Positions 11,201-23,150 of a stretch of 64,000 nucleotides of DNA are shown in pieces. Under the pieces are notes generated by a model, which made no database searches, had not been told where the DNA came from, and saw only the letters and a program-made list of their open reading frames with translations. Each line of letters starts with the position of its first letter. Positions within the stretch are counted from its first letter, which is position 1. This DNA is from Rhizopus sp. PT2906 (Eukaryota > Mucoromycota > Mucoromycetes > Mucorales > Rhizopodaceae): positions 1 through 64,000 of the forward strand of contig JAMYHX010000059.1 in assembly GCA_025529335.1 (NCBI GenBank), in the 5' to 3' direction. The position numbers were made by a program, and so were the translations under genes.

Positions 11201-12777
11201 ATCTAACTACACTGTGCCATCGAAAGATATAGCTAATCAATGGATATTAGTGACAGTTTGTTCTGCTATGCAAACATGTAAAGTTATCCTTGGGCGTCAA
11301 TAGAAGCATAGCTGTATAAGTTGTTACAACCGAAAGCAATGCCACATTCTGGATAAAAGCAAGCTATTAAATGATCGTTGCACGTCTTTTAAGCGAAATC
11401 TAGCATTAAAAATACACTTGTACTTAACCATTCTCTTTTGTTAGCAGCTGATTTTCTATAAACTTAAACTGATTAGCTGTAAAGTCTATACTAAATTTAT
11501 GGTAACGGAAATGCTTTCATAATTTATATGTGAAATAGGCGATCATTTCATGTTGTTCTTGGAGTGTTTTTCATGACTCACATGGATGTCCACTCAGCGC
11601 AAAATTTTCTACGTTCATTAAACTTTGCATTTGAAACCAAAACGTATCGAACCAGATGGAATTTGTAATATTCACCACATATTTAAATAATGATAGTGTA
11701 GCAAAAAATAATTTAAAAGAGTGTTTTCAGTGGAGCACACTTTTTTCCCTATCTCGATTTTATTCGAATATAGAGCTACATTTGCCTCATTCCGTCACAC
11801 CTATAATTGAGAAATATAACAGTGCTGTAGACTTTCACAATTCAAAGCACTATATAAGACTGCGCAAATGATATCAAGCATAAGCAAACGCTTTCAAACG
11901 ATGTCGATTCCTGAATTAGGGAAACTGTAACCAGGTGGTTTGCGTTTGCGATTAATTGTTGTCAGAATCAGCTCCAAGACGATGTTATTTAGCAAACTAT
12001 TCTTCTCATGCAGAGCTGATAAAACAAGAGTATAAACTTGATCCGACCAAGAGACCGTATACTTGGATGATAAAATGGTCGAATCAAGTATGTAACTTGG
12101 TCATTTATGGACTTGAAATACTACATCGTTATACACCATGTTACGTTGGGCAATTAATGTGTAATCATCCTTAAAATTATTTCAAAACTCAAACCCATTG
12201 TATTTTTATACTACCGCTCGCTACACTATGAATACAATTTAATATAAATATCTTTATATTTTATCTTTAAATATAACGGACTTTCTTCACAGCAAGATTT
12301 CATCTAATTGCAAAAACACTAGAATATACGAACCACTTCTATTTTTCATTCGTATAAGAAAACATCTTATCAACCACAACAGCGTCTTTTTTAAGTGTAT
12401 ATTAAGCTGGTTTTTGTCTTTTACAGAACATTTGACGCTGACTCACTTAAGCGAAACGGAATTAGAGATGATATTGATTATGGTAATACTCTACGGAAGT
12501 AAGCAGCAATACATTTATCCAATGCTCTACACTAATCGCCTCTTATAACTCTGAAAATATAAAATGCTCCCTTTGTCATGTAAGTGTACGTCAATAGTTA
12601 CCTTTCAGTATAGTAACTTTATTTTTGTGTCTCATTTGAGGCTCATATTTCTTTATGAAAACAGTATATCATATTCAAGGCATTTGAAAACGATAATCAG
12701 GACAGATGTCAAGGGGATCCTTCGTTATCGGCGGCAACTTGTACTATATCTCGAATATATAAAGTACTAGCAAGGGA

Positions 12778-12985
12778 AAGTATAAGTCTATGGATCTCTA
12801 TATAACCTCTTTATTGTGTATTGAGAGAGACAGCTCATTATGAAGACAAAGTTATTAGGAATCTATTTAGTTATGGATAATGACAATTTCGCATGTACTA
12901 TTGTCAGTATCTTTGCATTATTCATACTTAAACTATAGATTTATAGTAATCTCATACGATAAAATTAAGTATTTATAGGTTAAAT
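12778..12985 (+). repeat. Dispersed repeat family 1, copy A
   Basis: Diverged copy of a unit of about 210-260 bp shared with 18051-18307 and 22770-22985. Shared blocks in the same order are AGTATAAGTC, TATATAACCTCTTTATT, an AG-rich stretch, TTATGG-AATGA, GCATGT, TTGTCAGTATCTTTG, ATTATTCAT, and (A and B only) ATAGATTTA-AGTAATCTCATA and TTAAGTATTTATAGG. Copy A lacks the CGCGTTATAT...GTTAATAAC block present in B and C. Possibly a solo LTR or a non-autonomous element; no coding capacity. Confidence 0.7.
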
Positions 12986-14390
12986 GCTGTATAACTACTG
13001 AAAGTTGACATATTTACCACTGAGTTATGAAGGCTAAACGAAATATTTCAAACAATTTACACGTCCCTCATAGGTTGGTTGTTTCATTGATTATTCACGC
13101 AGCAGCAGTTTCAGAAGTTTGTAAAATGCAAAAATATACTGATAGATATAAAAAGTTGAATATGCATCGGTCTGTAATATTGGAATTGCTTATATTCTAA
13201 AACTATCAAATGTTACATAGATAAAATAATGCTATAATCAAAGTCAAATAAAAGTAAAAGTTCTACTTTACCATGTATCGGTTTATTTTCTAAAATAAAG
13301 AATAATAAGCTGTTTCAGTTCATCAAGTTAGAATATAAGACAAGAGTAATTTAAAACATTATTCTATAACCTGCATGTATGCGGGCGGGTTATTTTCATG
13401 TTGTTCTCTTTCATTAGAGCATTTACATTGCTTAATGGATATTTACTTCATTCTTTACAGCAAAATTAAAAAACTGGTCCTTTGTAATAGGTGTATTTAC
13501 GCTTTACTCTTGTATATGCAGTTTCTACACAAAATAGAAACCTGTGTCTCTATAGCAACAAAATAACTATTAGGAAAGAAAAAGAGGCATCGTTTTTGAC
13601 CATTGCATTTTAGGCAAGCTTGCTTTTTTTTTTTAAAAAAAAAAGTATATTTCACCTATTGGCATTGATTAGTTGTTCAGATGTATTCACTTTATATTCC
13701 CTTTATATCTCAACGTATACTACTTGTTTCTTATATAGATCGATCAACCTTTAATAAAGCTTTAGTATAGAGAATATAGCAACTCATGTACATGTTTTCT
13801 TAACCGAAACATTTATATTAGTTTCCATTTATAACGTTTAATAATAGTAAGCAAACTGTCTATTTTCATATCGTTTAGAGATATTTTGGCCGCTTGTCTT
13901 CTTTGCTACTATCATGTTTTACAAATATTTTTCTATTTCAATCTTTTATTCTTTTCATATTTTTTATGTGAGCTTTGAACAATAGTTTGCGTTCCTTTTT
14001 GTGCTCAAAGTACTACTGTTTGTGATTGTATTTGTCAGTTGATATTAAAGATAAGAAAATGAATTGTTGTTTATCTTTTTTAATTTTCTATTGTAATAAT
14101 CGTACAGCCATACATCTGTGCGTCATTTGAGTGATATATCTCAATTAATAAAGTATTATTTGTGTACCCTATTATACTTTGTCATCAACTTTATGTTTGT
14201 ATTGTTTTGAACAATTTGTGTAGCCAAGCAAATGCATAAGTTACACATGGACGAAAGATTTATAAGTCCTCAAAGCCATGATTTTTGACTATGAATAAAA
14301 TAGGATTTTAATATCAAAATTTGATTTAATCAATGCTAAAAAGAAAAAGATAGATGGGAAATTTACAAAAATGGTTTAAAAAGTATTAGT

Positions 14391-16577
14391 TCAGTAGATA
14401 TGGAACCTCTTCTTCTCAAATCTAGGTCTGAGTTTACGTTCTCTATAGTCGCCTAATTTTTTGATCTCCTTCTTTTCAACACCTAATGACTTAACCTCAC
14501 TATATCGCAAACATGTGAGTAAAGCTGTAAAATAAAATAATTATATACACGCAAGTATTTACCGTTCGAATATTCTCTTTTTGCTGTTCTTTTTTAGACT
14601 TGCTTTTTGCACAGCAACATCCGCAGTGGGTTTGCTTGCATTCAAGGGTGATAGAATAAGTGGTGTCAGGAGACCTTCAGATGCTAATTGTTCCTCAGGA
14701 GTAAGCTCAAATTCTAACTCCTTTGCACGTGTCATTTTTTCAAGGGACAGAGATTCATCTTTTGCTCTTAGATTGTATGTATTATAATCTGCCTCTGTAT
14801 CTGTATTATTATCCGTGGCTGAAAGATAGCTTAAACCTGATGCATCAGAATCGTAATTAACAGAGGATTGTTTTGCTTTTTTAGTCTTTAAATTGCGGAT
14901 TCCTGCTTCAGGCTCTTCTTCAATGCCAATGGCCTGCTCTTTAATAGTCTTTGTATCTTCATGTTCTATGTCTTGTGTATCATTCACTGTTTCATGAATA
15001 ATATCTTTTGCATGTTCATCCTGTGACACGCTTTGGATAGATGGTATTTTAGATGATTTGAGATTTTCTCTACTGTCAATACTGATATCACTAAAGCTTC
15101 TACTACCATCCTTTTGCTTCTCGGCTTCTTCCTTTTGCTTCATGCTTATGATTCCAAAAAAACCACCATCAGCTAGAGTTGTTTTAGGATTAACAGTTTG
15201 ACGTCCATATCTCTTTAGGGTGTGCTTTGCAGAAATCACAACCGGGAGCAGAGGCTTATCAATGGTAGGCGTATTGCTACTCTTTTGAGAGCTTGGCACC
15301 TCCTGAGCAACTGTGTTTTGTGTATCTTCCGTGAGTTTGTCTGATTCAGGCAAGTTTTCTTGCTCTTTTTCTTGTGTTGATGCATCTTCCTTATTTTGAT
15401 CCAGATGATGGGCGCCTTGTTCTGAATTTTCTGTTTCCTGATCATTAACATCTCTTTCGTTATCTTCTTTCTTTTCCTTAGACCGTTGATCCGAAGCAGG
15501 CGTATCTTGTGATGATTTTGACGTTTTACCATTGTTTTTGTTCTTACCGTCATCCTTTTCTTTATTATTTTGCTTTTTGTTACCTACATTTATCTCTTCT
15601 GTAGGATCCTGTTCTGACTCATCGGTGCCTTCGGTTTCGCTATCCGACACTATGCGGTAAGACTTGACTGTCCGCGCACGTCTCTTAGGTGGAAGAACAG
15701 GTGAAGGTAACTTTGGGGGTACTCTCTTTTTGACAGTATTACCAAGACTTGAGCGTCTGGTAGTAACCCTTTGCTGATTTGGCTTGGTAGATGAACGTGT
15801 GATCCTCCTGGAGTTAGTATAGTTCTCTTCTTCTTCGTTCAAAGTGTGTTCCAAATTTTGTTCCACTGGCGAAGCGGGGCCATTATGCGGTTCTTCTTGC
15901 TGTGACTCGGTTCTACTAGGGCTAGATTTGTCCGACTTTGGTGAAGATCGTGAAGGAGATGTCTCTGTTCGGGGAAGGGATTGTGTAAAATAAGTTGAAG
16001 GAGGTCTACGTGTGGCCTGTGGAATGTAAGGAGGAGAGTTTGTTGCATTAGGGTTCAAATGACTATGAAAGTAAGGTTGTTCAACATGACGAGCATCAGA
16101 GGTGCTTACATTTGAAGAAACGTACGAATAAGATGGATTGTACATGTACAGACCCATGGGGCCATTGTATACCATTGGTTTGATAGCATCACCCATATAG
16201 TATGGTGACCAACCAGTGGTGCCATAGAGTCTATTATTGTCTTGTCTTGATTTTTCACCATTGCCATCCGAATTTGTTGTCGAATGAGATAGGCTGGGAG
16301 AACGAACTTGATTAGGGTCTATATATTCACTAAGTCTTGCAATCTGCTCATGTAGGGAAACCATTCTCTCTCTTGATGTCTGTTGCTCTTTTCTTAATTC
16401 TGCGATTTCGTTTTTCACATCTGTAACCAATGAGAACAAACTAATGAGGGCATGAGAATATGTCTAAAAATGACTAATAAGTGATTCAATCTTCTTCGTT
16501 TTTTAATTTATTACCTCTCCACTAGGGCTATCTCTTTGTTCAGATTGCGCTCTACGTTTTGCTTTGTGGTGCTTCAT
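14391..16577 (-). CDS. Large charged low-complexity protein, function unknown
   Basis: The main exon (about 16490-14565) encodes roughly 640 residues. A first exon at 16577 (MKHHKAKRRAQSEQRDSPSG) joins it through a 51-nt intron whose acceptor TTTTTAG restores ...TYSHALISLFSLVTDVKN.... A short last exon (ending 14391) is likely, reading SEVKSLGVEKKEIKKLGDY and ending KKRFHIY; its exact acceptor is unclear. The N-terminal 60 residues can form a short coiled coil (VKNEIAELRKEQQTSRERM). The rest is Ser/Thr/Pro, Lys/Arg and then Glu/Asp-rich, with basic patches (KKRVPPKLPSPVLPPKRRAR) suggesting nuclear location, and a conserved-looking block LKRYGRQTVNPKTTLADGGF. No known domain recognised; a chromatin or transcription role is only inferred from composition. 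Confidence 0.7.
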
Positions 16578-18050
16578 TTGAATTAAAGTGTAAAAAAATA
16601 TAAGAATAATGAAATAGTTTTTTTGAATAAAAAAGTTTGTAGCTGACTGAGTTTTAAACCGCGGTCATTCTTTGTTATAATGGGAGCATCAAAAGTTTTA
16701 TCCTTGGCCATATTTCATTTACATACACAGCATTCCCTTTCTTCATTCATCAAGAGAAAGAAAGAAGAATTAGAGGGATTTATCTTTATTTGCTTAATTT
16801 ATCAAATGTATCAATTTATTATTCCAAAGTGATTAAATGCTTACATTACATCCTTTGTTTGAAAAGCATTTTTTTCTTTCCCTAGTCACAATAGTAATAA
16901 CGATGGTTACAGAGTATAAGCTGGGATAAAACGATACTGTAGGTGATATTAGAGTTTATTTCATTGTTTTGTTTATCATAATATTTGTCTTGAACAGAGC
17001 CAATCAATGCTATAAATATAATGACTCATGTGCTATTATCACAAACCCCTGCCACATATGTCACCAAGGTAACTTTCCTGGTTTGATACAAGTGTATGTT
17101 ACAAGTTTTTAAATTGGCCAGTAACAGTAACAGTAGCTTCCTTTTCGTATGCGCTACACTACATACATACATATATATATTTGACACTTGTAATAGTGTA
17201 TTATCAAAGTAATAGCTTTAACCATCCTTTTGATTCATAATTTAGAAAGAATTCCGAATTAATAAAAAGGAAACTAACCCAGCCCATGTATAGTTTTATG
17301 ACAAAGTCAAGAGGAATTAACGTGTATTCACATAAAGCACTATAATTCTTATATCTATTTTATTATAGTGTGTTTATGCAAGCGTAGATATTATACACTT
17401 ACAGTTGAATCTATTCTCAATTTACGCCCATTTGTACTATTGAATATTTTCCTTATACTTTTACCATCAGAAACTATTACAAGGGTATATAGTAGTACAG
17501 TCATAAACAATGCTAACAGAAGGATTTCATACATGAGAAGGTATTGGCGTCAAATTGAATATTTGAAAATCAATATGGTTAATATTCAGAATAAGCAACA
17601 AACGGTGTCATCTTTCAGTGTTTATTATGAATATGAGTACATTCTATGGTTTACATTACTGTAAAATAAGATTTGCTTTATGTATATTATAATGTTTGCT
17701 GAAGTGTAGAGGGCAGAGGGAGAGTGTGTAAACAAGCTAACCATTTTAGTTAATTATATCTTAATCTTATCGCCCAGGCAATAGCAACTCCAACATGTTC
17801 AACAACTTAAAGCTATCAGTATAAACATTTCTACAAAGCTCTAAAGTATTTTCACAAGCCTCAAACCATTGTCTCTTCGACTTCAGACCTTTCTTGTGGT
17901 AATAATATACATTTACCGTATCACAAACATGATAATATCAAGTTCTTTTCAAGCTTACTATGAGACTATAACTGATATAATTTAAGATAAGCTATACGTG
18001 AGTCGGTTAACTTTGAAGTATTGATCAGAACAATTGAAAGTTATAGGAGA

Positions 18051-18307
18051 AGTATAAGTCAATGAGTCTCTATATAACCTCTTTATTAAGATCAAGACGA
18101 GAGAGAGAGCCCAATATTACAAACAGCGTCATTTTATGTGAAAACAGAACTATTAAGGAACCGATTTAATTATGGCCAATGATAGTTGGGCATGTCGCGT
18201 TATATATGTTAATAACGTGTATTGTTGTCAGTATCTTTGTATTATTCATTCTTAGAGTATAGATTTAGAGTAATCTCATATGACAAGATTAAGTATTTAT
18301 AGGGTAA
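18051..18307 (+). repeat. Dispersed repeat family 1, copy B
   Basis: Most complete copy: AGTATAAGTC, then TATATAACCTCTTTATT, a GAGAGAGAG stretch, TTATGGCCAATGATAG, GGCATGTCGCGTTATAT, GTTAATAACGTGTATTG, TTGTCAGTATCTTTG, ATAGATTTAGAGTAATCTC and TTAAGTATTTATAGG. It is followed at 18323-18348 by a perfect 8-bp hairpin (CATCTGTG and CACAGATG) that is not obvious at the other copies. Confidence 0.75.
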
Positions 18308-20241
18308 ATACGACAAACTTTGCATCTGTGGCATTCTCATCACAGATGTATTGAATTTGTTAATATAAGGGTGATTGCTGTTGATTCAATATGCGTGTCT
18401 CTGTTGGGATATGTCAACAATATAGCTTTGTTTGTGTAGAGATGCTCAATTGGCCGATTCCTAAAACCATTTCTACTCAGAGATTAAGGGCGCAGTTAAC
18501 AGCTAAGAAATAAGCTTAGGAAAATGGTAGTCTCGAAAGAAGAATTCGAAAAATAGCAAGAAGCTACAACAAGAAAATACCTATTTGAGGTATTTGTTGA
18601 AAATGCTCGTTTAATTTGCAGGAAGAGTAGATGGATCAGGTTGTAGTATACTAGATGGTTGAATTCATGGCTTGTTATAAGCAATGGTCTCTCCTATATC
18701 TTCCAATGAGGGCTCTTAAGGGAAAAAAACACACACAAATTAGCTCGGTAATTTTATATAAAGCTTATAAAAGACACATAATGCCTTCCTGCTTTCAATA
18801 CAATGCTGAACGCTTCTCGTATTAAACATACACTGTTTAAGCTGCGAATCATATTTGTAAACAAAACGCGAACATACGATTAGGCTGAAAAGCTAGTTAA
18901 AAGCAGTTTCTGAAGAGGACGACGGACTTCCAAAAGCGTTATGTAGCATCAGTACTGCTGATTTAGTAGTGAGAGAAACAATACGTCGACCGACCCAACA
19001 ATACACGACGTACTTGAGGTATTGGTTGTAGTTTTATAGTTGTTGTTATTACTCGTGTAAATGTGTAGAATAAAAGCAAAGAATTGATGAGTTTCTGTTT
19101 TATCCTTTTATTAAAAGTGAGAGGAGGAGCTCATGTCAAAAAGAAATTAGGTTGTTTTAAAAGAAGTCGGAGTACTAATTAAGGTACATAGTAAGTCAAA
19201 TGTAATCTCACGCATAAAGCTTAGTATTAGACATGGTCAAATACGCTAGTATCTATATTGATTATAAAGTTAATACTAGTTAGCTTAACACTATGAAAAA
19301 GCAAGACTCAAATTAAAACATCTTTTCAATACCTAACGCTCCGTCGAATTCCCTTATAAGTAGAATGGTTGACGAAGGCGATAGTAGCAATAAAAAAGTA
19401 TGCTATACTGAAATATTACGGTATAGTATAGCTTGTATGCAGTTTATCAACGTTTTTATATAGTAAATCGTAGCATATTAAACAAGTATCTACTGTGCTT
19501 AATACTTTTATAAGACTAATACGGGGACAACTTTAGTCAAGGAGCTATGACCCTTATCGTCTTTTACTTGCTGAAATATTTAGCAAACCTGTTGCTATCG
19601 TCGATAGCATATATATATATATATATATTACAATTTCCACAAAAGACAAACTTCATTATAATAGATTGATCATCAGGTATATTGTACTTTTACTGTTTAA
19701 TTGAAACAAAGACTCTTCTACTTGTAATAATAGCTGTATACACTAAAGTAATTACAATGCTGTATAGTTCTCTTGTATAACCATCAGTGCATGTAGCATA
19801 ACAATATACCGTTAGGAGTAATAAAATCTCAGCTAGTTGGTTTTTAACTAGTTAAAACATCTTTCCTCCTGATAAATTATAATCTACGACTATAGATCTC
19901 TAGTATTTTCACACCTAAGAAAAATATAATGTACTATTTTCTCTTTTACTCGTCTATGCCCTAAAATTGAACTTTTTTTTTTACTCCTATTTCTGTATGT
20001 GACGCATGTTGTACAACGCATATGTTATAAGCCATGCCATAGTTTTTGCACGTGTTTTCTTTGCCTTTCATCATTCAACTTAGAACAAATCTTCGCTTTC
20101 ATTGAACGATTTATTAGATGGGCGCATCATGTTCATGTCATTCTACTATGTTCTACGAATTTTACAACTAAATTCTTCAAATATGCAATAAGCAGAATGT
20201 AAATATTCTTTTAAGCATTCATACGCTTGGAAAAATGAATG

Positions 20242-20298
20242 ACTGTCATATACAAGTACAGTATGACAGTGAAAGATGCATTATACCTTTGCATCTTT
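20242..20298. repeat. Two back-to-back perfect hairpins
   Basis: ACTGTCATA (20242-20250) pairs with TATGACAGT (20262-20270). One base later AAAGATGCA (20272-20280) pairs with TGCATCTTT (20290-20298). Both stems are perfect 9-mers with short loops of 11 and 9 nt. The surroundings have no gene. Confidence 0.7.
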
Positions 20299-22769
20299 TA
20301 CTAATTAGATTTCGGTAATTGACAATAAACAAGTCCTAATTTCTCAAGAGCAGCTATCCCAATTTTAAAGTAAAGTGTACACATAATTTATATAGTTAAA
20401 CTAATATTGATTTTAACATCCAGGATCTAGGTTTTCTCTACCTTGGGTATACAAACTTACCCAGATATATGGCCTTCTTCTATGTAATACAGATCTTTAG
20501 TGCATTATCGCTGTTTTGAACGGATGGTTCAAAAGTATAATCAAAATAAAAAGATAAGGGCAACGATATAAATTAAAATCCTTCTTTATTAGAGAACTTA
20601 ATTTATACCGAAAGAGGATCCGGTTTATGGAAGTCTTGAGAGTATTTCTATTTATACTAATTCAAGGTAGATGAGCGCTGATATAATAATTAGATGACTC
20701 GCTTAAAGAATAACCAATGATGAAGATATACACCTGTCGAGGTTCTAAATCATGCAGGTCATGTAAGACAAAGAAGGTTCATTGTTCTGTCATTATTACC
20801 GTCGTAACTATAATTAGATCGGTTCACAGGATTTGTGAGAATTCAGTTTATTTATTGGTTAATCTAACTTCTTGGTACAAGATGGTTATCTTGGATAAGA
20901 GCATCATCATCTTTATACACTGCTATACTTTAGTTTATTCAGTCATTATTATAGTCAATGTTTATAGGAGAATGTTCCTTCACAACAATCGCACTTGCTT
21001 ACTAATTTGTTTTCTCTCTACTCAATTAAATCTCTTGTGACATAAACTTTCAATTGAAATGCTATTAAGATATAGTAAAGATATATAAACTCGATACTAT
21101 AGAAAGTTGCTTTTTAATCATAAAGTATAAGTTGATATAATCTTATAAATAAAAGAAAAATGCACCAAGAGAAAGTACGTTGAGATACTTTTTATTCTTC
21201 AAAAAATTTAAGACCATGGTCAATGACAAGGAATAAGGGGAGCTATTTATGCTTTTTCAGTCTTCAAGAATTGGGGAAAGAGCCACTAGGTTTTCTTCTG
21301 CTAATTGGTTTAGTTTTGAGCTATTTGTTGAATTTGGGGACAGTTCTATTCATCCTAGATCGGTTATCATTTATCCGTGTAGATTTATATTATAAATTAT
21401 CATTCTTTGATCATAGAAGACTTCTTTTCTTAAAGTTCTTCTTTTAGACGGCACTTAGGTTTGTACCTGACCAATTGCTGATCTGAGACCTGAAACCTAG
21501 GCACAAGCAGGAGAGTATTTATTCCGACGAACCTTATTTAGTCTTTTAATGCTGTAAGCGTTACTTTCTATTTCAGCTCTATTTGTTATGTTATTGTGAA
21601 GCTTCATCTTATCTTATTGTACTCATTGGTTCTCTACTTGCCTCAATGCAGCTTTACTGTCATCTTTGGATCATAAATATGTTCATGCAAAGACTATAAA
21701 GTTTATTGATCATTCCTAAGTCAGCATTTATTCCTTATGATACAATTCATTGTTATATCTGAAGTAAACCTTGCCTGAATGAATGATGCTGCCCTAGCCC
21801 CACCGCATAATTTATTATTTATTATGTCTAGCTTATAACATAAATTAATGATACAAGCTATATTAACACTTCCTATTTGTTTATTATTAATTCATAACAA
21901 TATAGCGATAACTTTATTAAGGATATGGCATCTTGAGAAGTATCTTTCATTAACTTTACATAAGGTTAAAGCGTATAGTTGAACAATTTTTTTAAGCATT
22001 TATTATATATCACATTTAAAAAGCTGCAATCGATAACAAGATGTATAACGGGCTACCCACACTTTAAATTATATTATCTTTAAGAAAATTATATCTCAAA
22101 GCTAATCCATTAACTATTGTTGTATTTATTGCATTATTAATTTTAAAAGAACAATAAGTCAGTGACTAATAATGTAGACTCTTTATTGGGGAAAGAAGAA
22201 AAGGGAAGTTTTATATTAGATGGAAATATATTATCATATTTGGAATTACTATGCTAGAATGTAGAAAATGTGATTGTATTTATAGTTATGTTGTGTGATA
22301 TGATTATGTTGCAGTGTAGCTGCTGCCGCTGTCATGATTATGAGTGTATATTGATATTGATATATGTTTATATTATATAGTAAGTATAGAGTTGTTACGT
22401 CTACCATGCGGAAGGCGCGAAGTCCCAACTAAGAGTGCTTTTCTCTGATCTACTACTATTATTTATACTCTAGTTTATATTGGACTTATATCACTAAACA
22501 CAACACTTAACTGAAAGTAATTGATATGTAGATAGAAATGATGTATTTATCCTATGAATACTTGATTGTATGAGGTTACTATAAATCTATACTAAAGAAA
22601 GAACAATACAAAGAGATTGACCATAAAGTACGTTATTCTAACATGACACGCCATGTTCTATTTTCATTGGTCGTGATTAATGCCCGTAAAACTTCTGCTT
22701 GTATATAGAATGATACTGTTTGTTGTAATGAGCTTTTTTCTGCAATATGTCTCCAATAATAAAGAAGTG

Positions 22770-22985
22770 ACAAGTGAAAAAGCATGTCGAAGAATTTTTA
22801 CATAACCTTTTTATTGTGGATGAAGAACAAGAAGAAAGAAAGGTCATTAGTTCAATATCGTCATTCTATATACAAAAATTATTTTTACGTGGCCAATGAG
22901 AATTGAGCATGTCGCGTTATATGTTAATAACATGTATTGTTGCCAGTCTCTTTGTATTATTTATTCTTGGATTATAGTTTATCTT
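22770..22985 (+). repeat. Dispersed repeat family 1, copy C
   Basis: Shares with copy B the blocks ATAACCTTTTTATTGTG, TGGCCAATGAGAATTGAG, GCATGTCGCGTTATAT, GTTAATAACATGTATTG, TTGCCAGTCTCTTTG and ATTATTTATTCTTGG. It is cut short relative to A and B after GGATTATAGTTTAT, where a family 2 copy begins. Confidence 0.7.
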
Positions 22986-22991
22986 AAATGC

Positions 22992-23150
22992 CGTAGAACA
23001 ATGTCTGTTTATGACTGATATTGAGATAAACGACTGTAATCAGTATGAATAAAAGGAATTCATACATTATAAGATTACGTGTACACACTTTTAGTGATAA
23101 TTCAAATTAAATAGAATCTCTCTGAATATAAATCACTACTTCTTTAAAAG
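22992..23150 (+). repeat. Dispersed repeat family 2, copy 1
   Basis: Diverged match to 26812-26950 in the same orientation. Common blocks in order are GCCGTAGAA, GCTGATATTGA-like (here GACTGATATTGAGAT), AACGACTGTAATCAGTAT, GAATAAA, TTCATACATTATA, then AATTCAAATTAAATA and a CTCTCTG/CTTCTTTAAA tail. It lies directly after family 1 copy C. Confidence 0.6.

Larger units (their letters stand above)
7960..14390. other. Gene-poor AT-rich interval (6.4 kb)
   Basis: No intact gene is visible. The first few hundred bases are the promoter side of the coiled-coil gene and contain a strong inverted-repeat cluster (8161-8228). Beyond about 8.5 kb the sequence is AT-rich with stop codons in all frames. Short open stretches (for example 11656-11871 and 11956-12174) may be relics but match nothing I recognise. 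One copy of a dispersed repeat lies at 12778-12985. A T-run directly followed by an A-run (about 13626-13645) forms a simple palindrome. Confidence 0.6.

Noticed and set aside
17368..17664. 98-codon open frame
   Set aside because: Composition follows the AT-rich background and no conserved-looking block is visible.
19605..19630. Inverted repeat TGCTATCG/CGATAGCA next to a TA microsatellite
   Set aside because: An 8-bp palindrome in AT-rich DNA over this length is expected by chance.
20717..21040. Open frame starting with SCRSCKTKKVHCS, like half of a Zn2Cys6 cluster
   Set aside because: Only the CxxCx6C half is present; the second half lacks the cysteine pattern and the rest has no coding character.
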